From: Malus domestica
Taxonomy: Eukaryota > Streptophyta > Magnoliopsida > Rosales > Rosaceae
Length of the DNA stretch: 64,000 nt
Reading direction: 5' to 3'
NCBI RefSeq assembly: GCF_042453785.1
Contig: NC_091667.1
Location: 32,170,001-32,234,000 of the forward strand
The position numbers and the translations under genes were made by a program. The notes below the pieces were generated by a model that had not been told where the DNA came from, did no database searches, and saw only the letters and a list, made by a program, of their open reading frames with translations. Below, piece after piece: positions 24,457-37,100 of the stretch. The first letter of the stretch is position 1. Each line of letters opens with the position of its first letter.

Positions 24457-25060
24457 ACGCTACGAGCATTGTTTGGGTAGGATAAGTAGTAACTACACCT
24501 AGGATGGCACCATGACGTTATTTCGAGCCAATAACGCACTGTCGTGTAAAACAATTGAACGCATGGAAGTGCTTGGTTGACATTGATTTGAGCTATCGTC
24601 ACATTTACATTTCGGGTGTAATTAAGTTTCATTTCAGGATATCTGTATTTTGTAAAATTTGCAGGATTGATGGCCATGCCAACAACAATGTCCATATTCA
24701 CATAGACATGTATAGTAAAAATGTAGATGAGCTATATACGCCAAAACATTTAATTTTCTTTATCTTTCTTTCGTCGGAATTGATCCATATCTTGGCTTAC
24801 CTCAAAAAGTTGAAAACTTCAGTTTGCGGAGAAATCACATTTCAGCCATCACACAAATTAAGGATGATAAGTTGGTGATTTAGTTGGTCAGATTGCATAT
24901 TTGTTTATTGCTAAGCATGAGCAGCTTGAGACAAAGGATTCCATATGGTCCACCTAGCCTTCATATTGTCGAGCACAAATTATAAAAGAAGGAACCTTTA
25001 ATCAAAGGTAAGCAGTGAAAATTTGCTCATTTCTAAATTCAAATTTGTCGGGAACGGAAA
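24457..25060. other. 3' flank of the pseudokinase gene
   Basis: Probable 3' UTR followed by A/T-rich sequence without a supported gene. Confidence 0.4.
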
Positions 25061-25161
25061 GGTTGCTCTTTTGTGATTCAAAGGTTCACGGGTTTGAGTC
25101 ATAGAAATAAGTTTTTTGGAAAGAAATAGTAAAACTGCGTACAATAAATGTTTCTTCCTTG
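25060..25161 (+). mobile_element. Au-like SINE, 5' part (interrupted by the gypsy element)
   Basis: Contains a tRNA-like internal promoter region: 'ggttcacgggtttgagtc' at 25083-25100 has the B-box pattern GGTTYGANNC, followed by 'actgcgtacaataaa', wording of plant Au-type SINEs. The continuation 'ggatcccgtaaaac...gccttattagcctaaggtcgcctcttt' is found only after the retrotransposon, at 30968-31018. Confidence 0.55.
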
Positions 25162-25701
25162 TGTCACGGGATGACTCTTTAAGCCTTCCGCCCGTGCGGC
25201 ACTTAGACTTGAATACCTCGATGAACAAGCTAAGTAAGCCTTCGAAGCCTCGCTTCCCCGGATCGAATCACAAAGAAAGCTAAGATAGCTTGGAGAATGC
25301 TAAGATCACTTAGAAGATGGGAGAAAGGAAGCTTTGTATTGAAAGTTAAGAGAACTTTACAATTGCTTACAATTCTTGGATGGTTTGGCCAAATGGCCTT
25401 ACCTCCTATTTATAGGCCTAAGTCACCTCCTCAATGGAGGGTTCTAGAATCCCCTACTTACATCCAAAAATATCTAGCATAGTTCTAGATACAACTTGCC
25501 TAATCTAGATTATTCTAGGTGAGGCTTAAATATGTACACTTGTGTGGAATGTTCCGGAATGCCCTAGATTATCTTGAATGCTCCGCCACGTTCTTGATTT
25601 CTCCGGGACGTTCCAGAAGCTTCCATGAAGACAAGGCTTTATGGGCTTAGATATATGATGTCTTGGGCATTTTCTTTGTTTTTAACATGCGGCCCGTGAC
25701 A
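25162..25701 (-). repeat. 3' LTR of the chromovirus
   Basis: 540 bp, TGTCACGGG to CCCGTGACA, matching the copy at 30425-30964 with a constant offset of 5263 bases. In element orientation this is the downstream LTR. Confidence 0.95.
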
Positions 25702-25712
25702 TCCTCCCCCAC
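25702..25712 (-). other. Polypurine tract
   Basis: On the minus strand GTGGGGGAGGA lies between the gag-pol stop codon (25713-25715) and the 3' LTR, the position and composition of the plus-strand primer tract. It touches both the stop codon and the LTR. Confidence 0.85.
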
Positions 25713-28700
25713 TTAAGCCGTCGACGTCCTCGTCGACTCTTGCCTCTCGAATGTCTCGATCAAGTCCTTATATTGCCATAAGGACGACTCCTTCTCCCAT
25801 GTTGCTTCGGAGTATGGTAGCCCCTTCCATTTGACAAAGTACTCCACATGCTTTGGTTGTCTTGGTCGCACCACGACACGCTTAGCTTCAATGTTCTCCA
25901 CTTCTTTGTCAAATGCCTCTGTCATCAAAGGGGGTGCTCGATGAGACTCACCTCGACTTGGTTCCTCATTGTCTGCATGATAAGGCTTCAAGTTGCTCAC
26001 ATGGAACACCGGGTGAAACTTGAGGCGGGGTGGGAGTTCCACAACATAAGCGGCTTTGCCAACCTTCTTGATGATAGGGAATGGTCCCTCATACTTCCGC
26101 AACAAGCTCTTGTGCAAGCCACGAGTACTCTTGTGCTGAGACGCATTGAGCTTCACAAAGACTTGGTCGCCAGTTTGGAACTCCACATTCCTTCGCTTGC
26201 GATCCGCCCATTTCTTCATCTTCTTTGAAGCCTTCTCCAAATGAGCTCGAGCAAGTTCGTGGGCTAATTGCCACTCCTTAGCGGTTTTGAAAGCGGCTGG
26301 ACTATTCCCCGTGTAGCCAGTCACGACCGTGTTCGGGGTCAAGGGTTGTTGCCCTATAGCCAACTCGAACGGACTTTTCCCCGTCGACTCCGAACGTTGC
26401 AAGTTATAAGAGAATTGGGCAACATCAAGTAACTTAGCCCAATCTCGTTGATTGGCACTAACATAGTGCCGTAAATAAGTCTCCAACAATGCATTAACCC
26501 GCTCCGTTTGTCCATCAGTTTGGGGATGAAAAGCTGTGGAGAAGTCTAATTTCGAGCCAAGTAGCTTGAAGAGCTCCTTCCAAAATCTACCCGTGAAGCG
26601 AGCATCTCGATCGCTGACTATGCTCCTCGGAACACCCCAATACTTCACCACGTGCTTTAAAAACAAGCGTGCAGCTACTTCGGCTGTGCACTCCACAGGT
26701 GCGGGTATGAAAGTGGCATACTTGGTGAATCTATCGACCACGACGAAGATAGATCCACATCCATCAGACTTGGGCAAATGTGTGATGAAATCCATGGTTA
26801 AACATTCCCATGGTCTTGATGGGGTGGGAAGTGGTTCCAACAGTCCTCCCGGTTGCTTTTGTTCCACTTTGTCTTGTTGGCACACAAGACAAGTCTTCAC
26901 GTATGAATCTACATCATCCCGCATTTGTGGCCAATAATAAGCATCGCTCACCAAAGCCAACGTGCGGTGAGTGCCAGGATGTCCTGCCCACATTGAGTCA
27001 TGGCACTCCTTAAGGATTTCTTTCCTTAAGCTTCCCCACTTTGGGACATAGATCCGCTTGCCCTTGGTGTATAGCAAGCCGTCCTCAAGCCAAAACCTTC
27101 TTGTCTTCCCATCCTTGACAAACTCCACAATGTTCTTGGCTTGGACGTCATGTGATAAACCTTCTCGGACACGGTCCAAGAGATGGCTTTGCGGCTTGAG
27201 TACCGTAGCCATTAACTCTACTCGTCTACTTAGAGCATCGGCCACCACGTTCTCCTTTCCTTGCTTGTACTCTAGCTTGTAATCAAACTCCGCTAAGAAC
27301 TCTTGCCACCTTGCTTGCTTAGGTGTGAGCTTTTGTTGGGTTTGAAAGTAGCTAGTGGCAACGTTGTCCGTCTTGATGACGAATGGGGTACCAAGCAAGT
27401 AATGCCTCCAAACTCTGAGGCAATGGACGATGGCGGTCATCTCCTTTTCATGGGTCGTGTACCTCTTCTCGGCATTGTTTAGCTTGCGACTTTCATAGGC
27501 TATCGGATGTCCCTCTTGCATCAACACTCCTCCTATGGCAAAGTCGGAAGCATCAGTGTGCAACTCGAATGGCTTACTAAGGTCGGGCAACCTTAGTACA
27601 GGCTCCTCCATTAGGGCCTTCTTCAACCTCTCAAAGGCCTCTTGACACCGGTCCGTCCATTCCCATGCCTTGTTTTTCTTAAGAAGGTCTGTTAAGGGTG
27701 CCGCTATAGCTGAATACCCTTTTATGAATCTCCGATAGTAGTTGGCTAGCCCCAGAAAGGATCGTAGTGTTGGTACCTTGGTCGGCGGTTCCCACTCTTG
27801 AATGGCCTTGATCTTGCCATTTTCCATCATAAGTTTCCCCTCCTTTATCTTGTGGCCGAGAAATTCTACTTCTTTTGTGGCAAAGGAGCATTTCTCCTTC
27901 TTGACATAGAGTTTATGCTCTCGAAGGGTCTTGAACACTATGCGCAAGTGCTTGACGTGCTCCTCCAATGTCTTGCTATAGACAACGATATCATCAATGT
28001 AAACCACGACAAACTTGTCAAGATAAGGATGGAATACCTTGTTCATCAATGTGCAGAATGTTGCGGGGGCATTGGTCAGACCAAATGGCATGACTTTATA
28101 CTCGAACGCTCCATATCTAGTCACCATCGCCGTCTTCGATTCGTCTCCAGGGGCTATCCTCACTTGGTAGTATCCCGATCGAAGATCTAACTTTGTGAAG
28201 TACCTTGCTTCACCAAGTTGATCGAATAAGTCGGCGATCAACGGAAGTGGGTACTTGTTCTTGATGGTAATCTTGTTCAATGCTCTATAGTCGATGCACA
28301 ACCTTAGGCTACCTTCTTTCTTGCGTTGGAACAGGACGGGTGCACCATATGGGGACTTGGAGGGTTGGATGTAGCCAGCATCAAGTAGCTCGTTGAGTTG
28401 CTTCCTCAATTCCTCCAACTCGGGTGGCGACATCCTATAAGGTGATTTGGAGGGAGGCTTAGCACCAGGCTCCAACTCAATCGCATGGTCGACCTCTCTC
28501 CTTGGTGGCAACTTCTTTGGCAGTTCCTTAGGCATCACGTCCGCAAACTCCGTAAGGACGTCTTCCACTTGTTTCGGCAAAGGCCCGTACTTCTCCTCCC
28601 CTTCATTCAACATTAGGGTTGCAAGAAATGTGGCCTCGCCTTTCTTCCAAGATTTGGCAAATTGAATTGCCGACAAGTGTTGGGTACACTTCTTGGCTTG

Positions 28701-30377
28701 CCTTTCCAATGGCACCAGGCAAGGTTGTCTCCCGTCGGCTAGGATACAGAAGATATTGTAGAAGGGAATGGGAAAGGCTCGTACCTTGTCCATGAACTCT
28801 AACCCAATGACTACGCCATAGTCGTCCATCTTGACTATGGTGAAGTCGATTGTTCCCTTCCATGTGCCAATGTCTACGTGCACATTACGCGCAACTCCAA
28901 CAATGGGGGTGGCGGCGGAATTTACCGTCTTCACGCTACCAGGCTCCTTTGTGACTCGGAGGCCAAGCCTTGTGGCTTCCTCCGACGTCATGAAGTTGTG
29001 TGTTGCTCCCGTGTCCACCAACACACGCGTCGTCTTGTCACCAGTCTTGACGTCGACGAACAATGATCCTCCCCCAACTTGAGCCTTAGGTTGTGGGAGG
29101 GTTGTCTGGATGGCATTCAGTAGACGGATGCATCCCATCGTTGCATCGTTACTCTCTTCGGCCTTGTCCTCCTTGAAAGCCATGGCCTTAAGGGCCTTCT
29201 TTTGTGGGCAATCTCGCATCATGTGAGGGCCGTCGCATAGGTAACAAGTGGGTTGCCAAGACTTACCCTTGCCTTTGTCATGCTTATCGGCTTTCTTCTC
29301 CTTCGGTTTGCTTGTCTCGGCCTTGTCCTTCGGCTTATGTTCTCCCCCACTTCTCTCATGGTTACCCCTCTTCCCCGTGGACTTGGAATCACCTTGGTGG
29401 CTTGATTTAAACTCAATCAAGGATTCGGCAGCGGCAATGGCATCAGACAATGTTTGCACGTGTCTCCTTTGTAGTTCGAGTTTTGCCCAATTTTGCAGTC
29501 CACTCATGAAGTACATGAGCTTGTCTTCCTCTAACATGTTGGGCACCTCGAATAACAAGCTCACGAAGGCGTTGACATAGTCTTTGACGCTCCCCGTTTG
29601 CTTGAGCCACCTTAGTTTCTCCTTGGCTTCGTACTTGGCATTTTGGGGATAGAAGTGCAACATAAGATCTTTCTTAAATTCATCCCAAGTGGTGAGAGAG
29701 AACGTACCTTGCTCAATCTCCATGCTCCGACGACGCCACCACATAAGGGCATTGTCAGCTAAGAACATGGTTGCCGTTGAGATTTTGGACTCGTCATCTT
29801 CAAGCTTCAGGTACTTGAAGTATCGCTCCACGTTCCACACGAATGTGTCGAGCTCCTTTGCTTCCCTTTTCCCATTATAGGATTTGGGTTTAAAGGAGTC
29901 GATTACCTTGGAGTCCAACGCCTTGATTTCCCTCGGCCCTTGCACGAATTGCTTCACGACTGCTTCTTTACAAAACGCCACATCTCCCTTAAGTTCCCTT
30001 GTGTCCTTTATCTCTTCTTGAAGCGCCACAAACCTTGCCTCTATGTTGTCAAGGTGAACCTGGACTTCCCTCCGCATCTTGTCTGCCATGGTGTTGAGAG
30101 CGCCAAGGAGCTCATCTCGTAGCCCTTCCACCAAGCCACGCAATTCATCCTTACCATTGTCCACCATGGTTTGGATTTCCTCCTTGTCGACAACGTCCTC
30201 ATCAAGTCGAGTATCGAACTCGAGTATGGTTCGTTCCACCTTCTCGAGTCGCTCTTCCATGGTCTCCATCGATGCTTGCAAGTCCTTTAACTTTGGCTTG
30301 CTCTTGGCAACGTCTTGGACCTCGGCAGTACGCTCCCTTAGATCGGAGACTCCGGACACCATCTCTCCACTTGCCAT
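25713..30377 (-). CDS. Gag-Pol polyprotein of chromovirus
   Basis: Single frame of 1554 residues with no frameshift between gag and pol. Order: coiled-coil N-terminus (about 30-130), retrotransposon Gag domain (about 175-325), Lys-rich linker, zinc knuckle [13 protein letters not shown] (378-390; spacing C-X2-C-X3-H-X4-C), aspartic protease with DTGA (about 455-458), reverse transcriptase with YIDD (793-796), RNase H with [11 protein letters not shown] (940-950), integrase zinc-binding H-H-C-C (about 1125-1170), integrase core with Asp about 1196, Asp about 1258 and Glu about 1292, and a C-terminal chromodomain around [17 protein letters not shown] (about 1505-1525), thought to target insertion to marked chromatin. 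All catalytic residues looked for are present. The ATG at 30377 lies 48 bases inside the 5' LTR. Confidence 0.95.
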   Translation of the reverse strand: MASGEMVSGVSDLRERTAEVQDVAKSKPKLKDLQASMETMEERLEKVERTILEFDTRLDEDVVDKEEIQTMVDNGKDELRGLVEGLRDELLGALNTMADKMRREVQVHLDNIEARFVALQEEIKDTRELKGDVAFCKEAVVKQFVQGPREIKALDSKVIDSFKPKSYNGKREAKELDTFVWNVERYFKYLKLEDDESKISTATMFLADNALMWWRRRSMEIEQGTFSLTTWDEFKKDLMLHFYPQNAKYEAKEKLRWLKQTGSVKDYVNAFVSLLFEVPNMLEEDKLMYFMSGLQNWAKLELQRRHVQTLSDAIAAAESLIEFKSSHQGDSKSTGKRGNHERSGGEHKPKDKAETSKPKEKKADKHDKGKGKSWQPTCYLCDGPHMMRDCPQKKALKAMAFKEDKAEESNDATMGCIRLLNAIQTTLPQPKAQVGGGSLFVDVKTGDKTTRVLVDTGATHNFMTSEEATRLGLRVTKEPGSVKTVNSAATPIVGVARNVHVDIGTWKGTIDFTIVKMDDYGVVIGLEFMDKVRAFPIPFYNIFCILADGRQPCLVPLERQAKKCTQHLSAIQFAKSWKKGEATFLATLMLNEGEEKYGPLPKQVEDVLTEFADVMPKELPKKLPPRREVDHAIELEPGAKPPSKSPYRMSPPELEELRKQLNELLDAGYIQPSKSPYGAPVLFQRKKEGSLRLCIDYRALNKITIKNKYPLPLIADLFDQLGEARYFTKLDLRSGYYQVRIAPGDESKTAMVTRYGAFEYKVMPFGLTNAPATFCTLMNKVFHPYLDKFVVVYIDDIVVYSKTLEEHVKHLRIVFKTLREHKLYVKKEKCSFATKEVEFLGHKIKEGKLMMENGKIKAIQEWEPPTKVPTLRSFLGLANYYRRFIKGYSAIAAPLTDLLKKNKAWEWTDRCQEAFERLKKALMEEPVLRLPDLSKPFELHTDASDFAIGGVLMQEGHPIAYESRKLNNAEKRYTTHEKEMTAIVHCLRVWRHYLLGTPFVIKTDNVATSYFQTQQKLTPKQARWQEFLAEFDYKLEYKQGKENVVADALSRRVELMATVLKPQSHLLDRVREGLSHDVQAKNIVEFVKDGKTRRFWLEDGLLYTKGKRIYVPKWGSLRKEILKECHDSMWAGHPGTHRTLALVSDAYYWPQMRDDVDSYVKTCLVCQQDKVEQKQPGGLLEPLPTPSRPWECLTMDFITHLPKSDGCGSIFVVVDRFTKYATFIPAPVECTAEVAARLFLKHVVKYWGVPRSIVSDRDARFTGRFWKELFKLLGSKLDFSTAFHPQTDGQTERVNALLETYLRHYVSANQRDWAKLLDVAQFSYNLQRSESTGKSPFELAIGQQPLTPNTVVTGYTGNSPAAFKTAKEWQLAHELARAHLEKASKKMKKWADRKRRNVEFQTGDQVFVKLNASQHKSTRGLHKSLLRKYEGPFPIIKKVGKAAYVVELPPRLKFHPVFHVSNLKPYHADNEEPSRGESHRAPPLMTEAFDKEVENIEAKRVVVRPRQPKHVEYFVKWKGLPYSEATWEKESSLWQYKDLIETFERQESTRTSTA

Positions 30378-30410
30378 ATCCTACTTTCCTTCAAGTGATT
30401 CACGAGCTTG

Positions 30411-30422
30411 GCTCTGATACCA
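30411..30422 (-). other. Primer binding site for initiator tRNA-Met
   Basis: The minus strand reads TGGTATCAGAGC two bases inside the 5' LTR, complementary to the 3' end of plant initiator tRNA-Met, the usual primer of these elements. Confidence 0.92.
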
Positions 30423-30424
30423 GC

Positions 30425-30964
30425 TGTCACGGGATGACTCTTTAAGCCTTCCGCCCGTGCGGCACTTAGACTTGAATACCTCGATGAACAAGCTAAGTAA
30501 GCCTTCGAAGCCTCGCTTCCCCGGATCGAATCACAAAGAAAGCTAAGATAGCTTGGAGAATGCTAAGATCACTTAGAAGATGGGAGAAAGGAAGCTTTGT
30601 ATTGAAAGTTAAGAGAACTTTACAATTGCTTACAATTCTTGGATGGTTTGGCCAAATGGCCTTACCTCCTATTTATAGGCCTAAGTCACCTCCTCAATGG
30701 AGGGTTCTAGAATCCCCTACTTACATCCAAAAATATCTAGCATAGTTCTAGATACAACTTGCCTAATCTAGATTATTCTAGGTGAGGCTTAAATATGTAC
30801 ACTTGTGTGGAATGTTCCGGAATGCCCTAGATTATCTTGAATGCTCCGCCACGTTCTTGATTTCTCCGGGACGTTCCAGAAGCTTCCATGAAGACAAGGC
30901 TTTATGGGCTTAGATATATGATGTCTTGGGCATTTTCTTTGTTTTTAACATGCGGCCCGTGACA
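30425..30964 (-). repeat. 5' LTR of the chromovirus
   Basis: 540 bp, with the same ends and, as far as can be seen, the same sequence as 25162-25701. Contains a short 61-codon open frame also present in the other LTR, which is incidental. Confidence 0.95.
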
Positions 30965-31018
30965 CTTGGATCCCGTAAAACAGAAAGCCTTATTAGCCTA
31001 AGGTCGCCTCTTTTATAA
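30965..31018 (+). mobile_element. Au-like SINE, 3' part
   Basis: After the CTTG target duplication the sequence continues 'gatcccgtaaaac' and 'taaggtcgcctctttta', matching the end of the Au-like SINE whose beginning stands at 25060-25161. Together the two parts form one old SINE split by the gypsy insertion. Confidence 0.5.
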
Positions 31019-31339
31019 CCTAACAATTCAAGTTTCGTAGCTCGGCTATGTAACATACGTTCTTTTTTTTCATTGAAAATGGATTTTTTTTATCTCAATA
31101 TCATCAGTAACGCATCAATAACATTGTGGCTACAAAAATGTGACATGTTATTTATATAATATCAGCAATGTCGATGATGCATTCCTACTTTAACAGGCCT
31201 ATCAACTTGTCCCAAAATAATTTAACTTGGACTGTTCTAAGATTTCAAAATTGGAAACTTCTTTCGTTTCATCACATCAAATTAAATCCAATTGGATTGT
31301 CACTTTCTCTTCCCCACGTTCGTTTCTTAATTATCAACA
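31019..31339. other. A/T-rich spacer
   Basis: No gene or recognised repeat. Confidence 0.4.
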
Positions 31340-31518
31340 GGATCCCCTCCGGATCCTTTTGTGAGGATTTTAAGGATTTGTAAATCGTGTCCGTTTGTTG
31401 TACATCGTGCGATCAGTTTTTATCAGGTACTGTTTGTATTTAATTTTAAATAAAAATATTTAAAATGATTTTTTACTGCACGATGTACGATGAACAGATA
31501 TAATTCACGAATCCCTGG
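31340..31518. mobile_element. Foldback MITE, copy 1
   Basis: Left arm contains 'aaatcgtgtccgtt' and 'gtacatcgtgc'; right arm contains 'gcacgatgtacgatgaacag', so the arms pair. The same order, with 'ggatcctttcctgtgag' at the left and 'ctcacaaagaggatcc' at the right, occurs at 48629-48817. Central block 'taattttaaataaaaata' is common to both. No coding capacity. Confidence 0.65.
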
Positions 31519-31524
31519 AATCTC

Positions 31525-33005
31525 AAGCCATCTCCAACTGAATGGTCCAGAGGGCCGAAAATAGCCTAAAAACAATCTCCAACCGAGGGTAGGCCAAAGG
31601 GCCAACCGGGCGGCCCAAATGAGCCAGCCCTTTTGAATCCCTAACGGCTAGCTAACGGCAGTTACCATTGGTTTTTTTTTTTTTTTTTTTAATTCAAAAA
31701 AATTCTCATTTTTTCCTATAAATACCTAAACCATTCTTTCACCATTCCTACACTATTTCAATTCTCATATTTTCTTACCTCTTCCAAAAATATTTCCTTC
31801 AATTTTTTCAATACTTTTCAAATGGCCTCGTCTGCAATGCTAGGGCTTGGACCCGAAAATAAGATGAAGCTCTTTGTAAGGCTTATAGATGGGTGCCGGA
31901 AGATAGTGTGAGGGGAGTTCTCAAACAAGTGAAGGTGCTTGGACTTGTGTGTCCAAAAAATACTTAGAGTTCCAGGAAGGCACCACTCCACCAAATATCC
32001 AAAACCACGAGAGTTGTTCTTCAAGATGGAAGAAACATCTTCAGCCAAGTTTGAACAAATGACATCAAGCACTGTTAGCAGCCACAAGTAGACATGAAAA
32101 TGACGCTAATTACTACGATGAAATAGTGTTTTCACAATTTATTTTAAATATTTAATTTCATAAATTAATTTCCTTTAACTTTTGTAATTATATTTTCTAG
32201 GTACATCAAGCGAAGGAATTGTATATGGAGGGCAACTCGAAACCCTTTCAGTTTCACGGTTGTTGGGAAATTTGTAAAGAGTGGGTGTTATTTGAAGATC
32301 CACCTCAATATAGAGTAGGTCCTACGCCGGTGTTCGGAACTGCATCCTCAGTTGTAGATATGGATAAAGATGAATCTCCTACCATTCAACAAACAAGGGT
32401 AGAAAATCCGTCTTCGGGTGAAGGTTCCATACCTAGGGTTATGTGATGAAACAAGGCCCGAAAGTTGAAGGAAAAGGGTAAGGCAAATGATGATTACGTC
32501 GCTCAATAGGAAGTGGCGGCCTTATTGCGATTAATGACGGAGCAAAATGCTATTGCGGCGGAAGAAAAGAACCGTAGGCATGAAGAACGGGTCAAACAAA
32601 TACAAGACGAGATGGATGATAAGAATATAGAAGGGAACACTTCGAATTACACTTCAATGAGTAAAGCCTATTTTGATAGGAAAAAAATATATATTATGAC
32701 CCAGCAGTAGTTGTTTAACTCCAACTATACTCCTACAATGGCAGATGATGAAGATAATGTTGATTATATTAAATTTAAGTTGTTGTAGTTTTTAAATTTA
32801 AATTAATGTAATTTTTAAATTTAATTTGTAGTTTTTAAATTTAAGTTGTAGTTTTTAAATATACGTTTTAGGTTTTAAATTTAAGTTATTGTAGTTTTTA
32901 AATTTAAATAATAAATTATATTTGGCCCTTGGTTGGAGACAGTTTTTTGTGACAGGACTAAAACGAGCTCTATGACTCTTTGACCCTCGGTTAGAAATGG
33001 TAAGA
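31525..33005. mobile_element. PIF/Harbinger-type relic, left copy
   Basis: The left end has 'ctccaaccgaggg' with 'ggccaaagggcc'; the right end has the inverted wording 'ggcccttggttggag' and 'gaccctcggtta'. Inside lies a decayed reading frame starting near 31822 whose pieces resemble the Myb/SANT-like, NAM-associated ORF1 protein of PIF/Harbinger transposons: 'KPFQFHGCWEICKEW' at about 32240-32290 and a charged helix 'AAEEKNRRHEERVKQIQDE' at about 32545-32605. Stops and frameshifts show it is dead. No transposase is present. Confidence 0.6.
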
Positions 33006-34130
33006 AATATGGTACTATACTGTTTATTAAAATATTAATTTCTTAGAGGGCTAAATAAGATGGCCTCACAAAAAGGATCCGGATTCAATTACATGATCTC
33101 TGGCTGCCGTATGAATACATGGGTAGCTGCTATATGAATACATGGGTGGGTGGGTATAAGTTGCTCTGGGTCCGACTGTGAGAGATGACATTATTATGAC
33201 CATCCAAAATAATAATAATAATAATAATAATAATAATTACAGGTAGCGGTTGTGATAGTGACATTTTGTAAATATGTATGATACAAAATTTCTCTTATGT
33301 GGCCTTTTAGTGGATATGGTATTAAGTTTTTACCTATACGTTCCAGATTCGAAACTCTTCCTCCCTTGAATTGCCGTAATAGCTTTGAACTCTCACCTTA
33401 ATCATAGTAAAAAAATTTAAAAATGATACAAAAGCTTCTTTTCACTTAACATTATATTATTGGCATAATATGTTATTGTGATAATATTTATGAGAATGTG
33501 GATTACTCTTCAAGACAAAGCAAAATTTTGATAATATAACGGTCACGCTATTACATAATATTATTAATCAATTTACGTGTTAGCGTGTTATAGTATAAAT
33601 AAATGATTTACTCGTTTTTCATATACCCCATATGATCTCTATTGCACTACAATGAAATTGACACTTTTTGCTCAAGATCTTGTGCTTTATAAACCTTATG
33701 CCAATTTAGACAATAGTACCAAACCAAACAAATATATAATTTGGTCACGTACATGGCATGACACGTGGCACATTGGTATGACAGAGAACCACATCATCTT
33801 GTCCCAACACTTTTACCGCAATTTTGAAGAGACTTAAAACCACACATCGAACGTGTTTTGACTTTCTCAAATGATGTCGCATGATTAGCACACCAGTCTT
33901 GACAACTTGTTCCTTGGTGTCCTCCAATAAAATACTTTCTGGCCTTCGGTTCTTGAATCTCAATATTTCTTTTTTTATTAGATAAAATAGAAACTCCATT
34001 GAAATTTGAAACCATGGACGAATTCAACTACTTACAAAATATTCAACCCTGAACGCTACCTAATGCCAGCCTCGCAATAAACAAACCCACCAGTGTTACC
34101 CTCAAAAATAACAATTAACAAAGGAACATG
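33006..34130. other. 3' flank of the U-box kinase gene
   Basis: A/T-rich, no gene. Includes an (AAT)n microsatellite at about 33208-33236. The whole stretch is repeated at about 44290-45365 with few differences; the paralogous microsatellite is shorter. Confidence 0.5.
33208..33236. repeat. (AAT)n microsatellite
   Basis: About nine AAT units; the duplicate at about 44482-44503 has about seven. Confidence 0.8.
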
Positions 34131-37100
34131 CTATTGTTTTCTGGTCTTCCACTCCATAATTGCAGAAAGAAGAGTATAGTTTAGTATAACATCCTTGTTT
34201 GGCAATGGCAGATTTGTCATCGGCGAGTTATTGTTCTCTTCGAACCATTTCTCGATCGCTTTGCGGTCATAAGTGTAACCATCTGCGGCCACACATGGCT
34301 CATCCATCACATCCTGTAACAAAAGAACATGGCATACAGATTACTTGGTGGAATAAGTCATAAAAAACTACGTATTCTGTCACACGTCGAGACTCGCTAA
34401 TGTGGTGTTTAACAGTAAGAATTTGACGCTGAACTGCCAACGATTATGCGTACCTTAAGAATTGGACAGATGAAGTGGTTAGGAGGTAGGCATTGAACAG
34501 GAGGAGCTGAATTTTTTGCTGTATCAGCAACCTCTTTCAATCTCTCAAGTAGAGGAACTACTTGTTCTTTCAAGTCAGGTCTGTCTCTGCGTCGAAGCTC
34601 TGCGCAGCTCAATCCCAATTCAGCCAACTGCCTTGTCTCTTCCATTGGCCAATGACCTGCTTTAGGGTCCAAAACATCCGTCAAATTTTTATCCTTAACA
34701 GCTGTTTCTACCAGATGTGTTATAGCTCTTGCTGGTTTTGCAGAAAGCAACTGCAAGATCACCATTCCGAAAGCATAAACATCCGATTGTGGAGAGATTA
34801 TTCCTGTCCTTTGATACTCGGGGTCTATGTAAGAGAGAGTGCCAACAGGCCCTGTATCGCTGTATATACTGGACATAGAAGGATCTGAATTAAGCATTGT
34901 GGCAAGGCCAACGTCGCCAATCTTGCTCACAAGGTTATGATCAAGCAAGATATTTGCCGGTTTCAGATCACGATGGATGATTGGTTTTGGCTTTGTGCTG
35001 TGAAGAAAGACGAGAGTTGAGGCGACCTCCCAAGCAATTCGGAACCTCTCAAACCAAGGAATAGGTGGTGTACCGTTTTTCTGCAGCAACCTGTCCTCCA
35101 AGCTACCGTTTTCCATGTACTCGTAGACTAGACAACTGTGATCAGGACATGCACCGAGAAGGAGAAGCAAATGGGGATGGCGGATTTTGCTCAAGATCTC
35201 AAGCTGCAAGCCAAAATGAAATGTAAGATAGTGTTCAGTACATGCAGGAAGGATAATTAGTTTACTGCGTTATGTCATGATTGTCACTTACCTCCTGCTG
35301 GAATTGCTTAGTTTGGCGATTTTCTATAGAGTGAAGGACTTTCACTGCTGCAGTTGTATGATGAAAGTTGCCCTTATAGACAGTTCCGTACGCTCCCATT
35401 CCAATCTTGAGATCCTCGGAGAAAGATGAGGTGGATGTAACAATCTCATCCCATGAAAACTTCTGGTATTGTTGCACAGGACCTACAAGTGCTTGTTCAA
35501 GTTTTTCTTTCTCCTTGGCATCATGCATGGCTTGCATCTCTGCTTCTCTCCTATGTGCAACTTCTCTTTTGACACATTCTCTCATGTAATCAGCTTCCTT
35601 CTTAGCAGATTCATACTTCTCCTTTTCTTGTGTTGCAGATACTATCGCTTTCTCCTCCATAGAATTTATCTCCTTGAGCCTTACTGCTTCCTCCAACCGG
35701 AGTTTATTTAAATTGTATATCTGAATATCAAAAAGGAAAATTTCTTACTATCCAAATTAAAGATATTAAGAACCATGAAGTTTTTGCTGTCAACAAGGAT
35801 AAGAATGCCTACCTTCCTAGAAGCATCCATAGTCTCACTTTGAGCCATTGCATACATTCCTTTGGCATGTCTGAGTTCAATTCTTAGCTTCTCTAACTCC
35901 AGGTTGAAAGTCGCCTGCGATGTCTGGAAATTGATCAATTCAATCACTACTGAAAAACATACAACTCTCATACTGTTGAAATCAAAGAGAACTACCCACA
36001 ACGTAATTCATAAACGACATCTCATATATGAACTTCCAACTATGCCTTTTTCTGCATAATTCATTGAGAAGCACCATCTAACCAAGTCAAAAGAAGCCAG
36101 GAAGTGCTACCTGGCTCTCCGGTGAATAGTCTGTAACCACGTCTGAGGTGGGCGCTTGATCTGAAGTCCATGACTGGCAATCTGTAACAAAGCTTCCAAG
36201 ATCCTGAGATTGGCATCTAGAATGGATGGTGTCATTTGAATTTTTCTTTGTACTAAGAAGGGTCTGGTTGATATTTGTAAGAGCTTGAAACCGCTGCATT
36301 GGCAAAGAAGGAGAACGGAAATGAGAGTTTGAACTAACCGAGCCGCGATCTGTGCCTGGAAAACAGAAGACTGGATTTAAATAATCATCTACTTGCATAG
36401 GTAGCACCATTAGCACACTACATATGAAGATGACATTCAACCTTAGTCATGTGCCTTACCTGTCTGTGAACTAGACGTGTTACTCGAAGAACTGCTGACA
36501 GAACATGTGTCACTGTTTTCATATTTGACGCTTTCAACTGACTCAGCATCAGATGCGCGTACTGATGACAACTTTCCTTTTGAAACAGCATACACGGTGC
36601 AAAATCTTGGAGTGCAGGCTGAGATTTTTGAGGAGAGTCCGTTTTGTTTCCTAAGAGCATTAATTGTTAACATGATCACTCACAAAGCAATTCTGACACA
36701 ATTGCTCACAAAATACAAAGAAGATACATGGATGATTCTCTGTATTCCTAATTAGTAATATTAGTTTGCCTTTGAGTGTGTGCGTGTATGTAGGCGGATG
36801 TGTGCCTCGCGGATCTTTTCTTCACCAGAAGTTCAATGCGAACCCATCCAGAACCTATTGATTGATTTATCAGATAACTAGCACAAATTCTTTATCCAAA
36901 CTTATATCCTCTCTCTATTAGCTTTTAAGTTCGCAAAGGGTGAACATACTAAGGCTGTCTGTGAGAAATTTCATCCCCTTTAACGCGCACAAACCTCAGT
37001 TAACGAAGTAACTCAACCTTATAAGTTCTACAGACTCCAACTTAAGGCACACAGACCACCCGACATGTGATTTATAACGACAGCCTGAAAGTTTTATAAC

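Larger units (their letters stand above)
25162..30964 (-). mobile_element. Complete Ty3/Gypsy chromovirus LTR retrotransposon
   Basis: 5803-bp element read on the minus strand. Each LTR is 540 bp, begins TGTCACGGG and ends CCCGTGACA, a 9-bp perfect inverted terminus. The two LTRs appear identical when read side by side. A 4-bp duplication CTTG flanks the element (25158-25161 and 30965-30968). A tRNA-iMet primer binding site, a polypurine tract and one uninterrupted gag-pol frame with a C-terminal chromodomain are present. The compact size and chromodomain suggest the Galadriel or Reina lineages; the exact lineage needs a reverse-transcriptase tree. All parts needed for autonomous movement are visible, and the insertion looks very young. 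Confidence 0.95.

Noticed and set aside
25297-25482. 61-codon open frame in the LTR (also at 30560-30745)
   Set aside because: Lies wholly inside the LTR on the antisense strand and is duplicated only because the LTR is.
25848-30417. Plus-strand open frames opposite gag-pol
   Set aside because: They mirror the codon structure of the long minus-strand polyprotein; none shows a domain.
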